NCBI GenBank assembly: GCA_041738285.1
Contig: JBGSQB010000217.1
Location: forward strand, 1-18,898
Reading direction: 5' to 3'
DNA length: 18,898 nt
From: SZUA-521 sp041738285
GTDB taxonomy: Bacteria > Pseudomonadota > Gammaproteobacteria > Pseudomonadales > Azotimanducaceae
A program made the translations under genes and the position numbers. Under the pieces are notes generated by a model, which did no database searches, had not been told where the DNA came from, and saw only the letters and a list, made by a program, of their open reading frames with translations. Each line of letters opens with the position of its first letter. Position 1 is the first letter of the stretch. Positions 7,188 to 16,164 of the stretch are shown piece by piece.

Positions 7188-8363
7188 ATGCCCGTGAACG
7201 TCCCGGTCCGCTCGGCGCAACTGGCCATTTCGGCAGCCGCCGCCGCATTCGTACCCCTATCTGCGAGCGCGGGCGTCACCGTGTTCGAAGATGAGACGAC
7301 CGCCATTGAGTTCGGCGCCCACATTCAGTTCGCCGCCGCCTGGCTCGACGATGATGTCGAAGGCAGCCAGAGCGAGAACTTCTTCCGCCGCCTGCGGCCC
7401 TATATTCAAGGAACCCTGAACGACGAGTGGGCCGGTCGCATCGAAGTCGACTTCGGTAAGTCCTTGGACGACGACGAAGTCCAGGTGAAGGATGCCTACA
7501 TTTCCTATCTCGGACTGACCAACCACACCGTCGAGATCGGCAACACCAAGACCCCGTTTTCGCGGGAGTGGATGACCTCTGGCAAGCGCCAGCAGACGAC
7601 CGAGCGCGGCTTCGTTGGGGATCACAATTTCGGTACGCCGGACCGCCAGATGGGGCTGCGTCTGCTCGGCCAGAACACCGACAAGTCGCTCACCTACGCC
7701 CTCGCCGTCGGCGGCGAAGACCATGATCCGGACGTCCGTCGCATCGACTTCGACTCCCCCGCCAACACCAGCAGTGACTGGAACCAGGGCTATGTCATCG
7801 CCGGCCGACTGGATTGGCACCCTTGGGGATTCATGGCATTCGACCAGGGCGACTTCGAGCGCGGCGACTTCAAGGGCAACTTCAGCGTCGCAGCCTTTGC
7901 CTGGTCCAATGGCGAGGACAACAATACCTATACCGGTCCCGGTGACACCGCACTCAGTCTGACGCGTGCCGACCTCGACTCGGCAGATGGTGTGGAACTG
8001 TCCGCGGGTCTGCGCGGCCGAGGTATCTCAGCAGACATCGAATACAACCTGATCCGCGCCGACACCGTTGCCAACGGATTCACTGGCGGTGTCTACCGCA
8101 ACGGCTCGACCGAGCTCGACAAGTTCCATCTCGAAGGTGGGTACATGCTGCCCGGCAACAGCTGGGAGATTGTCAGCGCGTACGAGACGCTCGACGCGGA
8201 CAACTACGACAACACGTGGGAAGCGTACGAAATCGGTGTGAACTACTTCTTCAAGAAACACGACGTCAAGCTGCAACTGAATTACCGCCACGGCGAGAAC
8301 GTATTCGGCGAGTCCGGTCATGACGCCGACTCCATCGTCGCAATGATGCAACTGGTATTCTAA
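7188..8363 (+). CDS. Phosphate-selective porin, OprO/OprP family
   Basis: An outer-membrane beta-barrel porin of 391 residues. Residues 1-28 form a signal peptide ending SASA/G. The mature chain alternates strand-like segments with acidic turns and ends in a terminal Phe (MMQLVF), the usual sign of an outer-membrane barrel. Family features include FFRRLRPYIQGTL near the N-terminus and a strand segment with GNTKTPFSREW. The OprO/OprP family makes anion channels selective for phosphate or polyphosphate. Selectivity here is inferred from the Pho box and the pho/pst neighbours, because the binding-site lysines and arginines cannot be mapped by eye. phoB follows at 107 bases. Confidence 0.85.
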   Translation: MPVNVPVRSAQLAISAAAAAFVPLSASAGVTVFEDETTAIEFGAHIQFAAAWLDDDVEGSQSENFFRRLRPYIQGTLNDEWAGRIEVDFGKSLDDDEVQVKDAYISYLGLTNHTVEIGNTKTPFSREWMTSGKRQQTTERGFVGDHNFGTPDRQMGLRLLGQNTDKSLTYALAVGGEDHDPDVRRIDFDSPANTSSDWNQGYVIAGRLDWHPWGFMAFDQGDFERGDFKGNFSVAAFAWSNGEDNNTYTGPGDTALSLTRADLDSADGVELSAGLRGRGISADIEYNLIRADTVANGFTGGVYRNGSTELDKFHLEGGYMLPGNSWEIVSAYETLDADNYDNTWEAYEIGVNYFFKKHDVKLQLNYRHGENVFGESGHDADSIVAMMQLVF

Positions 8364-8369
8364 AGGGCG

Positions 8370-8387
8370 ATGTCGCAAATCCTTCAC
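8370..8387 (+). promoter_or_regulatory. Weak Pho-box-like site before phoB
   Basis: ATGTCGCAAATCCTTCAC matches the Pho-box consensus at 13 of 18 positions. It begins six bases after the porin stop and lies 83 bases upstream of the phoB start. The matching -10 position (TAGCCT, 8398-8403) is poor. It would allow PhoB to activate its own operon, as in E. coli, but could be chance. Confidence 0.4.
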
Positions 8388-8470
8388 GTGCAGCAGGTAG
8401 CCTCTCGTGCGAACGTGCCCCGTGGTTGGCCGACTGCGACCGCGAAGCCTGTGGAGAAGCGACATACATC

Positions 8471-9157
8471 GTGACAGCCAATACCATTCTGCTCGTCGAG
8501 GACGAACCGGAAGTCAGGGAACTGCTTTCGTACACCCTGATGCGAGCAGGATTTCGCGTGCTCGAGGCGCACAGCGCCGAAGCGGCACTGCAGTTGCTGG
8601 ACGGTCCGCCACCGGCACTTGCGATCATCGATTGGATGTTGCCCGGCACGAGTGGTGTGGATCTGGCCAAACGTCTACGCCGGGATCCCGTGTTGCGCGA
8701 TATGCCGCTGATCATGTTGACCGCGCGCGGCGAAGAGTCCGACAAGTTGAAGAGTTTCGAGTCAGGCATCGACGACTACGTCACCAAGCCATTCTCGCCA
8801 AAGGAATTGGTGGCGCGGATCAAGGCACTGATGCGCCGAAGCGGAGCGGCGAGCGAAGGTGTGCTGCAGACGGGTTCGCTCACGCTCGATGTCTCTTCGC
8901 ATCGGCTCACGGTAGGCAATCAGGAAGTACACATCGGTCCGACGGAGTTCCGGTTGCTCGAAACCCTCATGCAAAGTCCGAACCGCGCCATGGATCGCAG
9001 TCAGTTGCTCGATCGGGTGTGGGGCCGCACTTCGTACGTCGAAGAGCGGACCGTGGACGTGCATGTCCTGCGTCTTCGACGAGCGCTCGCACCGCATGGA
9101 CTGGAACACGTCATCGAGACGGTGCGGGGCGTCGGCTACCGTTTCACGCCACCATGA
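8471..9157 (+). CDS. phoB: Phosphate regulon response regulator PhoB
   Basis: A DNA-binding response regulator that activates phosphate-starvation genes when phosphorylated by PhoR. The 228-residue product has a receiver domain (1-120) with acidic pocket Glu10/Asp11, phospho-acceptor Asp54 in IIDWMLPG, Thr84 and Lys106. It also has an OmpR/PhoB winged-helix domain (about 130-225) with GPTEFRLLETLM, RTVDVHVLRLRRAL and VRGVGYRF. Length and Asp54 agree with E. coli PhoB. I chose GTG at 8471, which puts the protein start at the receiver strand; GGAGAAG lies 11 bases upstream. An in-frame TTG at 8426 would add 15 unrelated residues. Its TGA overlaps the phoR ATG. Confidence 0.95.
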   Translation: MTANTILLVEDEPEVRELLSYTLMRAGFRVLEAHSAEAALQLLDGPPPALAIIDWMLPGTSGVDLAKRLRRDPVLRDMPLIMLTARGEESDKLKSFESGIDDYVTKPFSPKELVARIKALMRRSGAASEGVLQTGSLTLDVSSHRLTVGNQEVHIGPTEFRLLETLMQSPNRAMDRSQLLDRVWGRTSYVEERTVDVHVLRLRRALAPHGLEHVIETVRGVGYRFTPP

Positions 9158-10467
9158 GTCGATCCCGGGCACTGAGGGTCATAGCGTTTCGCATCGCCGG
9201 TTTCGTGACGGTCGCAATCACGTTGGGCGTCGCGACAGGCGCTTGGGGTTATGCGATGTTCATCGCGCTTGCGCTTTGGTCAGCCTGGCATGTGCGTCAG
9301 TTCATCTTCTTCTCCCGTTGGGCCAAGCACCCGCTGTCACGGCCCGAAAATGACAGCGACCCCTGGCGCGATCCGACCCTGCATCTGTACCGAACCATCG
9401 GCGCGGGCCGTGCGCGCGTCCGCCGTCTGCTGTCCCAGTTACGCGGGTTGACTGCGTTGACTGAAGCGCTTCCCGATGCCGCAGTCGTCATTCGACGCAC
9501 GGGCGAGATCGAGGCGTTCAACTCGGCCGCCTCCGCAGTGCTCGAACTGGCGAAGGACGAACGAGGCAACAATATCGTGTCGCTGCTGCGACATCCGTCA
9601 TTCAGTGCGCTGGTCGCTGGTCGAGTGTCGGGTGACATCATCGAGATTGCCCTGCCCCGCGCCCCCGAGAGGCACCTCGAGATCAGGCGCATTCCGATCG
9701 ACTCGCGTCGACTGCTCATTCTGGCGCGCGATGTAACGCAGTTGAATCGATTGCTCACCTTGCGTCAGGACTTCATCGCCAATGTGTCGCACGAGCTGCG
9801 TACACCGCTGACCGTCATCCTCGGATACCTCGAAGCGCTCGATGAGCCCGACGTCGATGCCGATGAGATGCGCGTGCTCTACGGCCGCCTGCGTGGCCCG
9901 GCCAACCGTATGAAGGCGCTTGTCGACGATCTGCTGCTCCTGACGCGACTCGAGTCCAGCCCGGCTCCCGGGCCGGATGACATGGACCCGGTCGACGTCG
10001 CCGGAATGCTCGCAGATATCGTTGCGGGCGCGCAGCACGTCGCAACCCCGCGTCACCGCATTCGACTCACGGCCGAACCGCAGTTGCGAGTGCGCGCCGC
10101 TGAGTCGGAACTGCACAGCGCATTTTCGAACCTCATCACAAACGCGGTCCGCTACAGCCCCGACGGCGGCGACATCGACGTTCGATGGTACGCCGACAAC
10201 TCCGCACGGTTCGAGGTTTGCGATCACGGCCTCGGTATCGCGCCGGAACATCTGTCGCGCATCACCGAACGGTTTTACCGCGTCGATCTGGCGGGTGCGC
10301 GTGTGCGCGGCGGGACAGGTCTGGGGCTCGCGATCACCAAGCATGTGCTGAAGCGCCACGGCGCGACGCTCACCGTCAAGAGTGAACTCGGCAAAGGCAG
10401 CTGCTTCACCTGCACCTTCCCGGCTACTTCCATCGTTACCCAACAGCAACCTCGGGAATTCGTATGA
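9154..10467 (+). CDS. phoR: Phosphate regulon sensor histidine kinase PhoR
   Basis: An inner-membrane kinase that phosphorylates or dephosphorylates PhoB, controlled by Pst and PhoU. The 437-residue product has two N-terminal membrane helices (about 10-48) with almost no periplasmic loop. A charged linker and a PAS domain (about 98-195) follow. The dimerisation/phospho-acceptor domain has His213 in ANVSHELRTPL, and the ATPase domain has an N box (NLITNAVRYSPDGG, from 326), G1 (DHGLGIAPE, from 357), Phe box (ITERFYRVD) and G2 (GGTGLGLAITKH, from 386). Length and domain order match E. coli PhoR. ATG at 9154 overlaps the phoB stop (ATGA), and its own TGA overlaps the pstS ATG. The frame stays open upstream through phoB, but that stretch is a GC-rich shadow. 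Confidence 0.95.
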   Translation: MSRSRALRVIAFRIAGFVTVAITLGVATGAWGYAMFIALALWSAWHVRQFIFFSRWAKHPLSRPENDSDPWRDPTLHLYRTIGAGRARVRRLLSQLRGLTALTEALPDAAVVIRRTGEIEAFNSAASAVLELAKDERGNNIVSLLRHPSFSALVAGRVSGDIIEIALPRAPERHLEIRRIPIDSRRLLILARDVTQLNRLLTLRQDFIANVSHELRTPLTVILGYLEALDEPDVDADEMRVLYGRLRGPANRMKALVDDLLLLTRLESSPAPGPDDMDPVDVAGMLADIVAGAQHVATPRHRIRLTAEPQLRVRAAESELHSAFSNLITNAVRYSPDGGDIDVRWYADNSARFEVCDHGLGIAPEHLSRITERFYRVDLAGARVRGGTGLGLAITKHVLKRHGATLTVKSELGKGSCFTCTFPATSIVTQQQPREFV

Positions 10468-11435
10468 TGAAAATGATGGTCATTACCGCGTCGGCAATGC
10501 TTCTGGCGTTGCCCATGCCAATTCGTGCATCCGATGCGACGATCGATTCCGACCTGCCCCAGTATCAGCGCGTCAGTGGTGTCGCTGGAAACCTCTCCAG
10601 TGTCGGTTCCGACACGCTCGCCAATCTCATGACGCTGTGGACCGAGGCGTTCAAGCGTGAGTATCCGAACGTGAACATCCAGGTTCAGGCGGCGGGATCA
10701 TCCACGGCGCCACCTGCACTCACTGAAGGCACGGCCAACTTCGGTCCGATGAGCCGTGCGATGAAAGACAAAGAGATCGAAGCATTCGAAGGTCGGCACG
10801 GTTACAAGCCGACACCGATTCGCGTCGCCATCGACGCACTCGCGGTCTACGTCCACAAGGACAATCCGATCACTGCGCTGACCATCGAACAGGTCGATGC
10901 CATCTTCTCAGTGACGCGTCGATGCGGCGCCGCCACTACCGCGCGTACCTGGGGCGATCTCGGTGCGACCGGCAGCTGGATCGACCGACCGCTGCAGTTG
11001 TACGGGCGCAACTCCGTGTCCGGTACGTATGGCTACTTCAAGGACGTCGCCCTGTGCGGCGGCGACTTCAAGAATACCGTCAACGAACAGCCAGGCTCGG
11101 CGTCGGTCGTGCAAGCTGTGACTTCCTCGCTGAACGGCATCGGCTATTCCGGCATCGGCTACAGAACCTCCGGCGTGCGGGCACTGCCACTCTCGACTCG
11201 CGCGGACGTAGCGCCGGTGGCACCCACGGTAGAAACCGCGGTGGATGGGACCTATGCGCTCGCACGTCATCTATACCTGTATGTCAACAAACGCCCCGGC
11301 GCACCGTTACCTCCGATTGAAGCTGAATTCATCAAGCTGGTGCTCTCGAAAGCCGGCCAGGAAGTCGTGGTGAAGGATGGCTACATTCCGATTCCGTCGC
11401 GCCTCGCCGCGCGCGAAGTCCGCAAGGTGGAATAG
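10464..11435 (+). CDS. pstS: Phosphate ABC transporter substrate-binding protein PstS
   Basis: The periplasmic phosphate-binding protein feeding PstCAB. The 323-residue protein has a signal peptide (about 1-22, ending IRA/SD). Phosphate-loop segments are visible: SSVGSDTL (45-52), AAGSSTAPPAL (77-86) and GRNSVSGTYGYF (181-192). Cys154 and Cys198 could form a disulfide. As I recall it, the sequence closely resembles Pseudomonas aeruginosa PstS, which has the same length, rather than E. coli PstS. The start overlaps the phoR stop, with a second ATG one codon later. The tight overlap means no separate promoter is evident in front of pstS, although periplasmic binding proteins usually need high expression. 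Confidence 0.95.
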   Translation: MMKMMVITASAMLLALPMPIRASDATIDSDLPQYQRVSGVAGNLSSVGSDTLANLMTLWTEAFKREYPNVNIQVQAAGSSTAPPALTEGTANFGPMSRAMKDKEIEAFEGRHGYKPTPIRVAIDALAVYVHKDNPITALTIEQVDAIFSVTRRCGAATTARTWGDLGATGSWIDRPLQLYGRNSVSGTYGYFKDVALCGGDFKNTVNEQPGSASVVQAVTSSLNGIGYSGIGYRTSGVRALPLSTRADVAPVAPTVETAVDGTYALARHLYLYVNKRPGAPLPPIEAEFIKLVLSKAGQEVVVKDGYIPIPSRLAAREVRKVE

Positions 11436-11441
11436 CAGCTC

Positions 11442-13625
11442 ATGGCAAAACATGCGATCGGCCGTCTGCGGATGCGGCGCCGCGTCATAAACACCTTGAC
11501 GACGCGTCTCGTCGGTCTGGGCGGCGGCGCGGTGATTGCGGCGATTGCGTTGATCTTCTTCTATCTGCTGTGGGTCGTCGCACCGCTGTTTCAGTCAGCT
11601 ACGGTCGATGCCACGACGCAAATGACTGCGGGTAGCGAGCCGCCCCTGTTGCTCGACGTCGATGACAACTCCGAGATCGGGCTCGAAATCGGCGCCAATG
11701 GCGTCGCCCGGTTCTTCGCGCTCAGCGATGGTCGCGATATCGACACGTTCGAACTGACCAAGGAGTCCATCACCCAGGTGGTTCGGGCGCACGGCGGCAA
11801 CAATCGATACGTGCTGCGCACGCAAAGCGGGCTGTTGTTCATCGACACGCGCTACGCGGTCAGCTTCGATGGCGATGAGCGCAGCGTTGCACCAAAGATC
11901 GAGTTCCCGTTTGGTGACACGCCGCTCGACGTCGGCGACCTCGGCAGCTTCGAGGTCTATCGCACGGACGAATCCGTCTCGATTGCAGGATTACGCACCA
12001 ACCACGAGTTGGTCCTCATTCAGTTCGATGACGCACCCGCTGGCTTACCGCTCGAGTTCGGCACTACCAACGAGGTGCCGCTCGAAAACACGTTTGACCG
12101 GGTCGTGTTTGGCCCGCGGGGCGACTGGCTTTATCTGATCGACCGCAGCGGCACCATCGAAGTCTTCGACATCGGTGTTCAGCGGGCGCCCCGACCGGTC
12201 TTCCGCGGTCAACTGGTGCCGGAGCGCGCAAAGATGCTCGCCGTCGAGCCGATGATCGGCCGCTACTCGCTGTTGGTGGCCGACGATCGCGATCGTGTCA
12301 CCCAATGGTTCCTGGTGAGGGACGAGTTCGGGTACCGAATGGCGCCCGCGCGGTTCTTCGAATTCGACGCGAAGCCGCGACTGCTGATCGCAGAACCCAG
12401 ACGCAAAGGGTTTGCCGTCGTCGATGATCAGAACCGCGTTCACCTCGCGTACACCACGTCGAATCGCGTGACAGCGACGGTGAGTCTTGGGGAAACCATC
12501 ACTGAGAATGCGGTGCTGTCGCCGCGCGCCGATCGACTGCTCGTCAGCGGTGATGGACAACTCGCTGTCTTCGATATTCACAACGAGCACCCCGACGTAT
12601 CGGCGACTGCGCTCTGGAGCAAAGTTTGGTACGAGGGGTACGTCGAGCCCGTGTGGAGCTGGCAGTCCTCGGCGTCGGACAACGCGTTCGAGCCGAAGTT
12701 CTCGCTGACGCCGTTGGCCTTCGGCACCCTGAAGGCGGCCTTCTATGCCATGCTCGTTGCGATGCCGCTCGCAATCATGGGCGCGATCTACACCGCCTAT
12801 TTCATGGCGCCGACGATGCGCCGCTGGGTGAAGCCGGGTATCGAGATCATGGCGGCCCTGCCCACAGTCATTCTCGGATTCCTCGCCGGCCTCTGGCTCG
12901 CACCGCTGCTCGAAGCCAACCTGGTCGGCATCCTGTTTGCGGTGCTCATTCTGCCGCCGTCCATATTGCTGTTCGCGCGCCTGTGGCAGTTGCTGCCGGT
13001 CGGGATCACCAAAGCGTGCAGCGGCTGGTATGGCGCCATCATCGTGCCAGTGATGATTGCGGTGCTCGTGTTTGGTATGGAGGTCGGCCCGCGCATCGAG
13101 ATCGCGCTGTTTTCCGGTAACGCCAAGGCATGGCTGCTGTCGGAACTGGGACTCGAGTATGACCAGCGCAACGCGCTCGTGGTCGGAATTGCCATGGGAT
13201 TGGCGGTGATTCCCACCATCTTTTCCATCGCCGAGGATGCGATCTACGGGGTGCCACGTCACCTCATCAATGGTTCACTCGCACTCGGTGCCACCTGGTG
13301 GCAGACGCTTGCGCGCGTAGTGCTGCTCACGGCGAGTCCGGGCATATTCTCGGCGGTCATGATCGGCATGGGGCGCGCGGTCGGCGAGACCATGATCGTG
13401 CTGATGGCAACCGGCAACACGGCGGTCATGGACATGAACATGTTTCAGGGGATGCGGACGTTCTCCGCCAATCTCGCGGTCGAGCTGCCCGAGTCTGAAG
13501 TCGGCGGGACACACTATCGCGTGCTGTTCCTCGCAGCGCTTGTTCTGTTCCTGATCACCTTTGCCTTCAACACCGTGGCCGAGCTCGTGCGTCAGCGCTT
13601 GCGCGCCCGGTACGGGAGTCTGTGA
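11442..13625 (+). CDS. pstC: Phosphate ABC transporter permease PstC, long form
   Basis: An inner-membrane permease subunit of the phosphate importer. It has 727 residues, against about 319 for E. coli PstC. A first membrane helix (about 25-50) is followed by a soluble periplasmic domain (about 51-420) and then the permease core (about 425-725). The core carries an EAA-like loop LALGATWWQTLARVV (613-627) and RAVGETMIVLMATGN. The periplasmic domain shows repeated strand patterns reminiscent of beta-propeller blades: YLIDRSGTIEVFDI, LLVADDRDRVTQWFL, FAVVDDQNRVHLAY and LLVSGDGQLAVFDI. Long PstC forms are known in Pseudomonas and relatives. pstS ends six bases upstream, and the stop overlaps the pstA ATG (TGATG). 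Confidence 0.93.
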   Translation: MAKHAIGRLRMRRRVINTLTTRLVGLGGGAVIAAIALIFFYLLWVVAPLFQSATVDATTQMTAGSEPPLLLDVDDNSEIGLEIGANGVARFFALSDGRDIDTFELTKESITQVVRAHGGNNRYVLRTQSGLLFIDTRYAVSFDGDERSVAPKIEFPFGDTPLDVGDLGSFEVYRTDESVSIAGLRTNHELVLIQFDDAPAGLPLEFGTTNEVPLENTFDRVVFGPRGDWLYLIDRSGTIEVFDIGVQRAPRPVFRGQLVPERAKMLAVEPMIGRYSLLVADDRDRVTQWFLVRDEFGYRMAPARFFEFDAKPRLLIAEPRRKGFAVVDDQNRVHLAYTTSNRVTATVSLGETITENAVLSPRADRLLVSGDGQLAVFDIHNEHPDVSATALWSKVWYEGYVEPVWSWQSSASDNAFEPKFSLTPLAFGTLKAAFYAMLVAMPLAIMGAIYTAYFMAPTMRRWVKPGIEIMAALPTVILGFLAGLWLAPLLEANLVGILFAVLILPPSILLFARLWQLLPVGITKACSGWYGAIIVPVMIAVLVFGMEVGPRIEIALFSGNAKAWLLSELGLEYDQRNALVVGIAMGLAVIPTIFSIAEDAIYGVPRHLINGSLALGATWWQTLARVVLLTASPGIFSAVMIGMGRAVGETMIVLMATGNTAVMDMNMFQGMRTFSANLAVELPESEVGGTHYRVLFLAALVLFLITFAFNTVAELVRQRLRARYGSL

Positions 13626-15295
13626 TGGCGGCGCGCAAGACCATGGGATGGTTCGCAAGCGGCGAGCCGTGGATCTGGCTCAATGCGGCTGCGGTCGGCA
13701 TCAGTATCTCGGCCGTGATCGGACTGCTGCTGCTCATCGGCATTCAGGGTCTGTCTCATTTCTGGCCGGCAGACGTCGAGGAAGTGAAGTTACAGGGACC
13801 CACTGACGCAACCACCCTGCTCGGCGAATGGGTGGGCAGCGAATCGATTCCAGCGCAACAGTCTCGCGAAGCAAACCCATCTGTCGAACTGCCGGGCGAA
13901 GAGCTCACCGTGTCGCGACGGCTGCTGAAGACGGGCAACCGACGCGAGGCGCCACCAGACTTTCGCTGGATCAACGCGCACGACATCGTGTCGACCCACA
14001 CGCCCGTGGATGCCATTGCGATCGAACGCATGGAGTGGGGGAATCTATATGGACGGCTGATCAGCGTCACGATCGACCAGGGTGAACCTGTGACAGGCGA
14101 TGCGGCAGTGGCAGCCCTCATTGCCGGCATCGAACGGGTCGGTGAGCTGCGCGACTCGGTGAGCGAACTCGAGCATGGCGCAATTCAGGCGGTCAACAAG
14201 GGCCTCGAACGTATCCGGCTCGAGCGTCGGGCTCATGCCCTGGCTGGTACGACCGATCCGCAGGACGAGGCGCGGCTGCAGCGGCTCGAAACGGAACTGC
14301 AGGCGCAATACATCGACGCCGAATCCGAGCTTCGCGCCGCGCAGGCGTCGCTGCGTCGCGACAGCGCGCAGATCCGGCTGTCCGACGGCAGGTCCGTCGA
14401 TTTGAATCTAGCGGATGCGGTGCGGGCGTGGTTCCCAAACCAGATGACCTTGTTCGGCAAACTCGGCCACTACGCGTCGAGTCTGCTCATCTTTCTCACC
14501 GAAGCACCACGCGAAGCCAACACCGAAGGGGGCATCTTTCCGGCCATCTTCGGCACCGTGATGATGGTGCTGCTGATGTCGGTGCTCGTCACGCCATTTG
14601 GGGTGGTCGCTGCCGTGTACCTGCGCGAATACGCACGTCAGGGTGCGTTCGTCAGGTTGATCCGAATCGCGGTCAATAATCTCGCCGGCGTACCTTCCAT
14701 CGTCTACGGCGTGTTCGGCCTCGGTTTCTTCGTGTACTTCGTCGGCGGTTCCATCGATCAGTTGTTCTTTCCAGAAGCCCTGCCGGCGCCAACATTCGGT
14801 ACTCCCGGATTGTTGTGGGCATCATTGACCCTGGCTCTGCTCACGGTACCGGTCGTGATTGTCTCGACCGAAGAGGGCCTGACGCGAATCCCGCGTGCTG
14901 TGCGCGAAGGCAGCCTGGCACTGGGCGCAACCAAGGCCGAGACGTTGTTTCGCATCGTGCTGCCGATGGCGAGCCCATCGATCCTCACGGGTATGATCCT
15001 CGCCATTGCTCGCGCGGCCGGCGAAGTCGCGCCGCTGATGCTGGTGGGCGTGGTCAAACTCGCGCCCGCTTTGCCCCTGGACGGTGAGTTCCCGTTCGTT
15101 CACCTCGATCGGAAGTTCATGCACCTCGGTTTCCACATCTACGATGTTGGATTCCAGAGCCCGAACGTCGAAGCCGCTCGACCCCTGGTTTACGCAACGT
15201 CGCTACTTCTGGTGACGATCATTCTCGGACTCAATCTCACAGCCATCATGTTGCGCGGTCGGCTCGAAGCCCGCTATCGCTCCCTGGAAGGATGA
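13625..15295 (+). CDS. pstA: Phosphate ABC transporter permease PstA, long form
   Basis: The second permease subunit of the importer. It has 556 residues, against about 296 in E. coli. A membrane helix (about 20-42) precedes a soluble periplasmic insert (about 45-280) that includes a charged coiled coil (about 165-250, with ELEHGAIQAVNKGLERIRLE and RLQRLETELQAQYIDAESEL). The permease core follows (about 305-550) with the EAA-type loop REGSLALGATKAETLFRIVLP and RAAGEVAPLMLVGVV. I chose ATG at 13625, six bases after GGGAG. An in-frame GTG one codon earlier (13622) lies too close to that site. The N-terminal domain may correspond to the Pfam DUF3333 type, from memory only. pstB begins four bases later. 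Confidence 0.93.
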   Translation: MAARKTMGWFASGEPWIWLNAAAVGISISAVIGLLLLIGIQGLSHFWPADVEEVKLQGPTDATTLLGEWVGSESIPAQQSREANPSVELPGEELTVSRRLLKTGNRREAPPDFRWINAHDIVSTHTPVDAIAIERMEWGNLYGRLISVTIDQGEPVTGDAAVAALIAGIERVGELRDSVSELEHGAIQAVNKGLERIRLERRAHALAGTTDPQDEARLQRLETELQAQYIDAESELRAAQASLRRDSAQIRLSDGRSVDLNLADAVRAWFPNQMTLFGKLGHYASSLLIFLTEAPREANTEGGIFPAIFGTVMMVLLMSVLVTPFGVVAAVYLREYARQGAFVRLIRIAVNNLAGVPSIVYGVFGLGFFVYFVGGSIDQLFFPEALPAPTFGTPGLLWASLTLALLTVPVVIVSTEEGLTRIPRAVREGSLALGATKAETLFRIVLPMASPSILTGMILAIARAAGEVAPLMLVGVVKLAPALPLDGEFPFVHLDRKFMHLGFHIYDVGFQSPNVEAARPLVYATSLLLVTIILGLNLTAIMLRGRLEARYRSLEG

Positions 15296-15299
15296 ATTC

Positions 15300-16145
15300 A
15301 TGAACGAACCAAGCAGTGCGATGCAAAGGCGTAGTTATGTGTCGATGCCGACCGGCGCCGAAGCATCGACCGCGCACTCGCTCGAAAACGAGACGACCTG
15401 CATCGAGGTGGATGACCTCTCCCTCTACTACGGTCAGGCGCCCGCGCTCAAGGCGGTGTCACTGGTCATTCCGAAACACCGGGTCACGGCATTCATTGGC
15501 CCATCGGGGTGCGGCAAGTCGACGCTGCTGCGTTGCTTCAATCGAATGAACGACCTGATCGATGGCGTGCGGACCACAGGTTCGATCCGTCTCGAGGGCA
15601 ACGACATCAACGCGGCCAACCTCGACGTGGCGCAGCTGCGTCGGCGCGTCGGCATGGTTTTCCAGCGCCCCAACCCATTTCCGAAGTCGGTCTATGAAAA
15701 CGTGGCCTACGGACTGCGCCTGGAGGAGAAGCTCGCGCGATCTGAAATGGACGACCGGGTTGAGTGGGCGCTGCGCAGCGCGGCGCTCTGGGAAGAGGTC
15801 AAGGACCGTCTGCGCGAGTCGGCGCTTGGACTCTCCGGCGGTCAGCAGCAGCGTCTGGTGATCGCGCGCGCCGTGGCGGTAAAGCCCGATGTGCTGTTGC
15901 TGGATGAACCCGCGTCGGCACTCGACCCGATCTCGACGCTCAAAATCGAGGAACTGATTCACAAACTGAAATCGGACTACACCATCGCCATTGTGACGCA
16001 CAACATGCAGCAAGCGGCACGCGTGTCGGATTACACTGCGTTCTTGTATCTGGGCGAACTCGTAGAGTTCGATACGACCGAGACCGTGTTCACCAACCCG
16101 ACTCAGAAGCGCACGGAAGACTACATCACGGGCCGCTACGGTTAG
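15300..16145 (+). CDS. pstB: Phosphate ABC transporter ATP-binding protein PstB
   Basis: The cytoplasmic ATPase that powers phosphate import through PstCA. The 281-residue product has every ABC motif: Walker A GPSGCGKST (67-75), Q-loop FQRPNPFPKS (from 121), signature LSGGQQQR (178-185), Walker B VLLLDEP (198-204), D-loop SALDP and switch His234. The FQRPNPFP segment is typical of PstB. An N-terminal tail of about 33 residues precedes the domain and is longer than in E. coli PstB (257 residues). GGAAGGA lies seven bases before ATG at 15300, supporting the full-length start, although ATGs at codons 8 and 16 are possible. Confidence 0.96.
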   Translation: MNEPSSAMQRRSYVSMPTGAEASTAHSLENETTCIEVDDLSLYYGQAPALKAVSLVIPKHRVTAFIGPSGCGKSTLLRCFNRMNDLIDGVRTTGSIRLEGNDINAANLDVAQLRRRVGMVFQRPNPFPKSVYENVAYGLRLEEKLARSEMDDRVEWALRSAALWEEVKDRLRESALGLSGGQQQRLVIARAVAVKPDVLLLDEPASALDPISTLKIEELIHKLKSDYTIAIVTHNMQQAARVSDYTAFLYLGELVEFDTTETVFTNPTQKRTEDYITGRYG

Positions 16146-16164
16146 CGATCCGAGGAGGAGAACA

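Noticed and set aside
8407..9153. Continuous open frame upstream of phoR that would give a 686-residue protein
   Set aside because: It is the second frame of phoB. PhoB motifs are intact in their own frame, and PhoR of normal length begins at ATG 9154 with an ATGA overlap.
12045..13262. 405-codon minus-strand frame opposite pstC
   Set aside because: Same shadow pattern, and the plus-strand permease is unmistakable.
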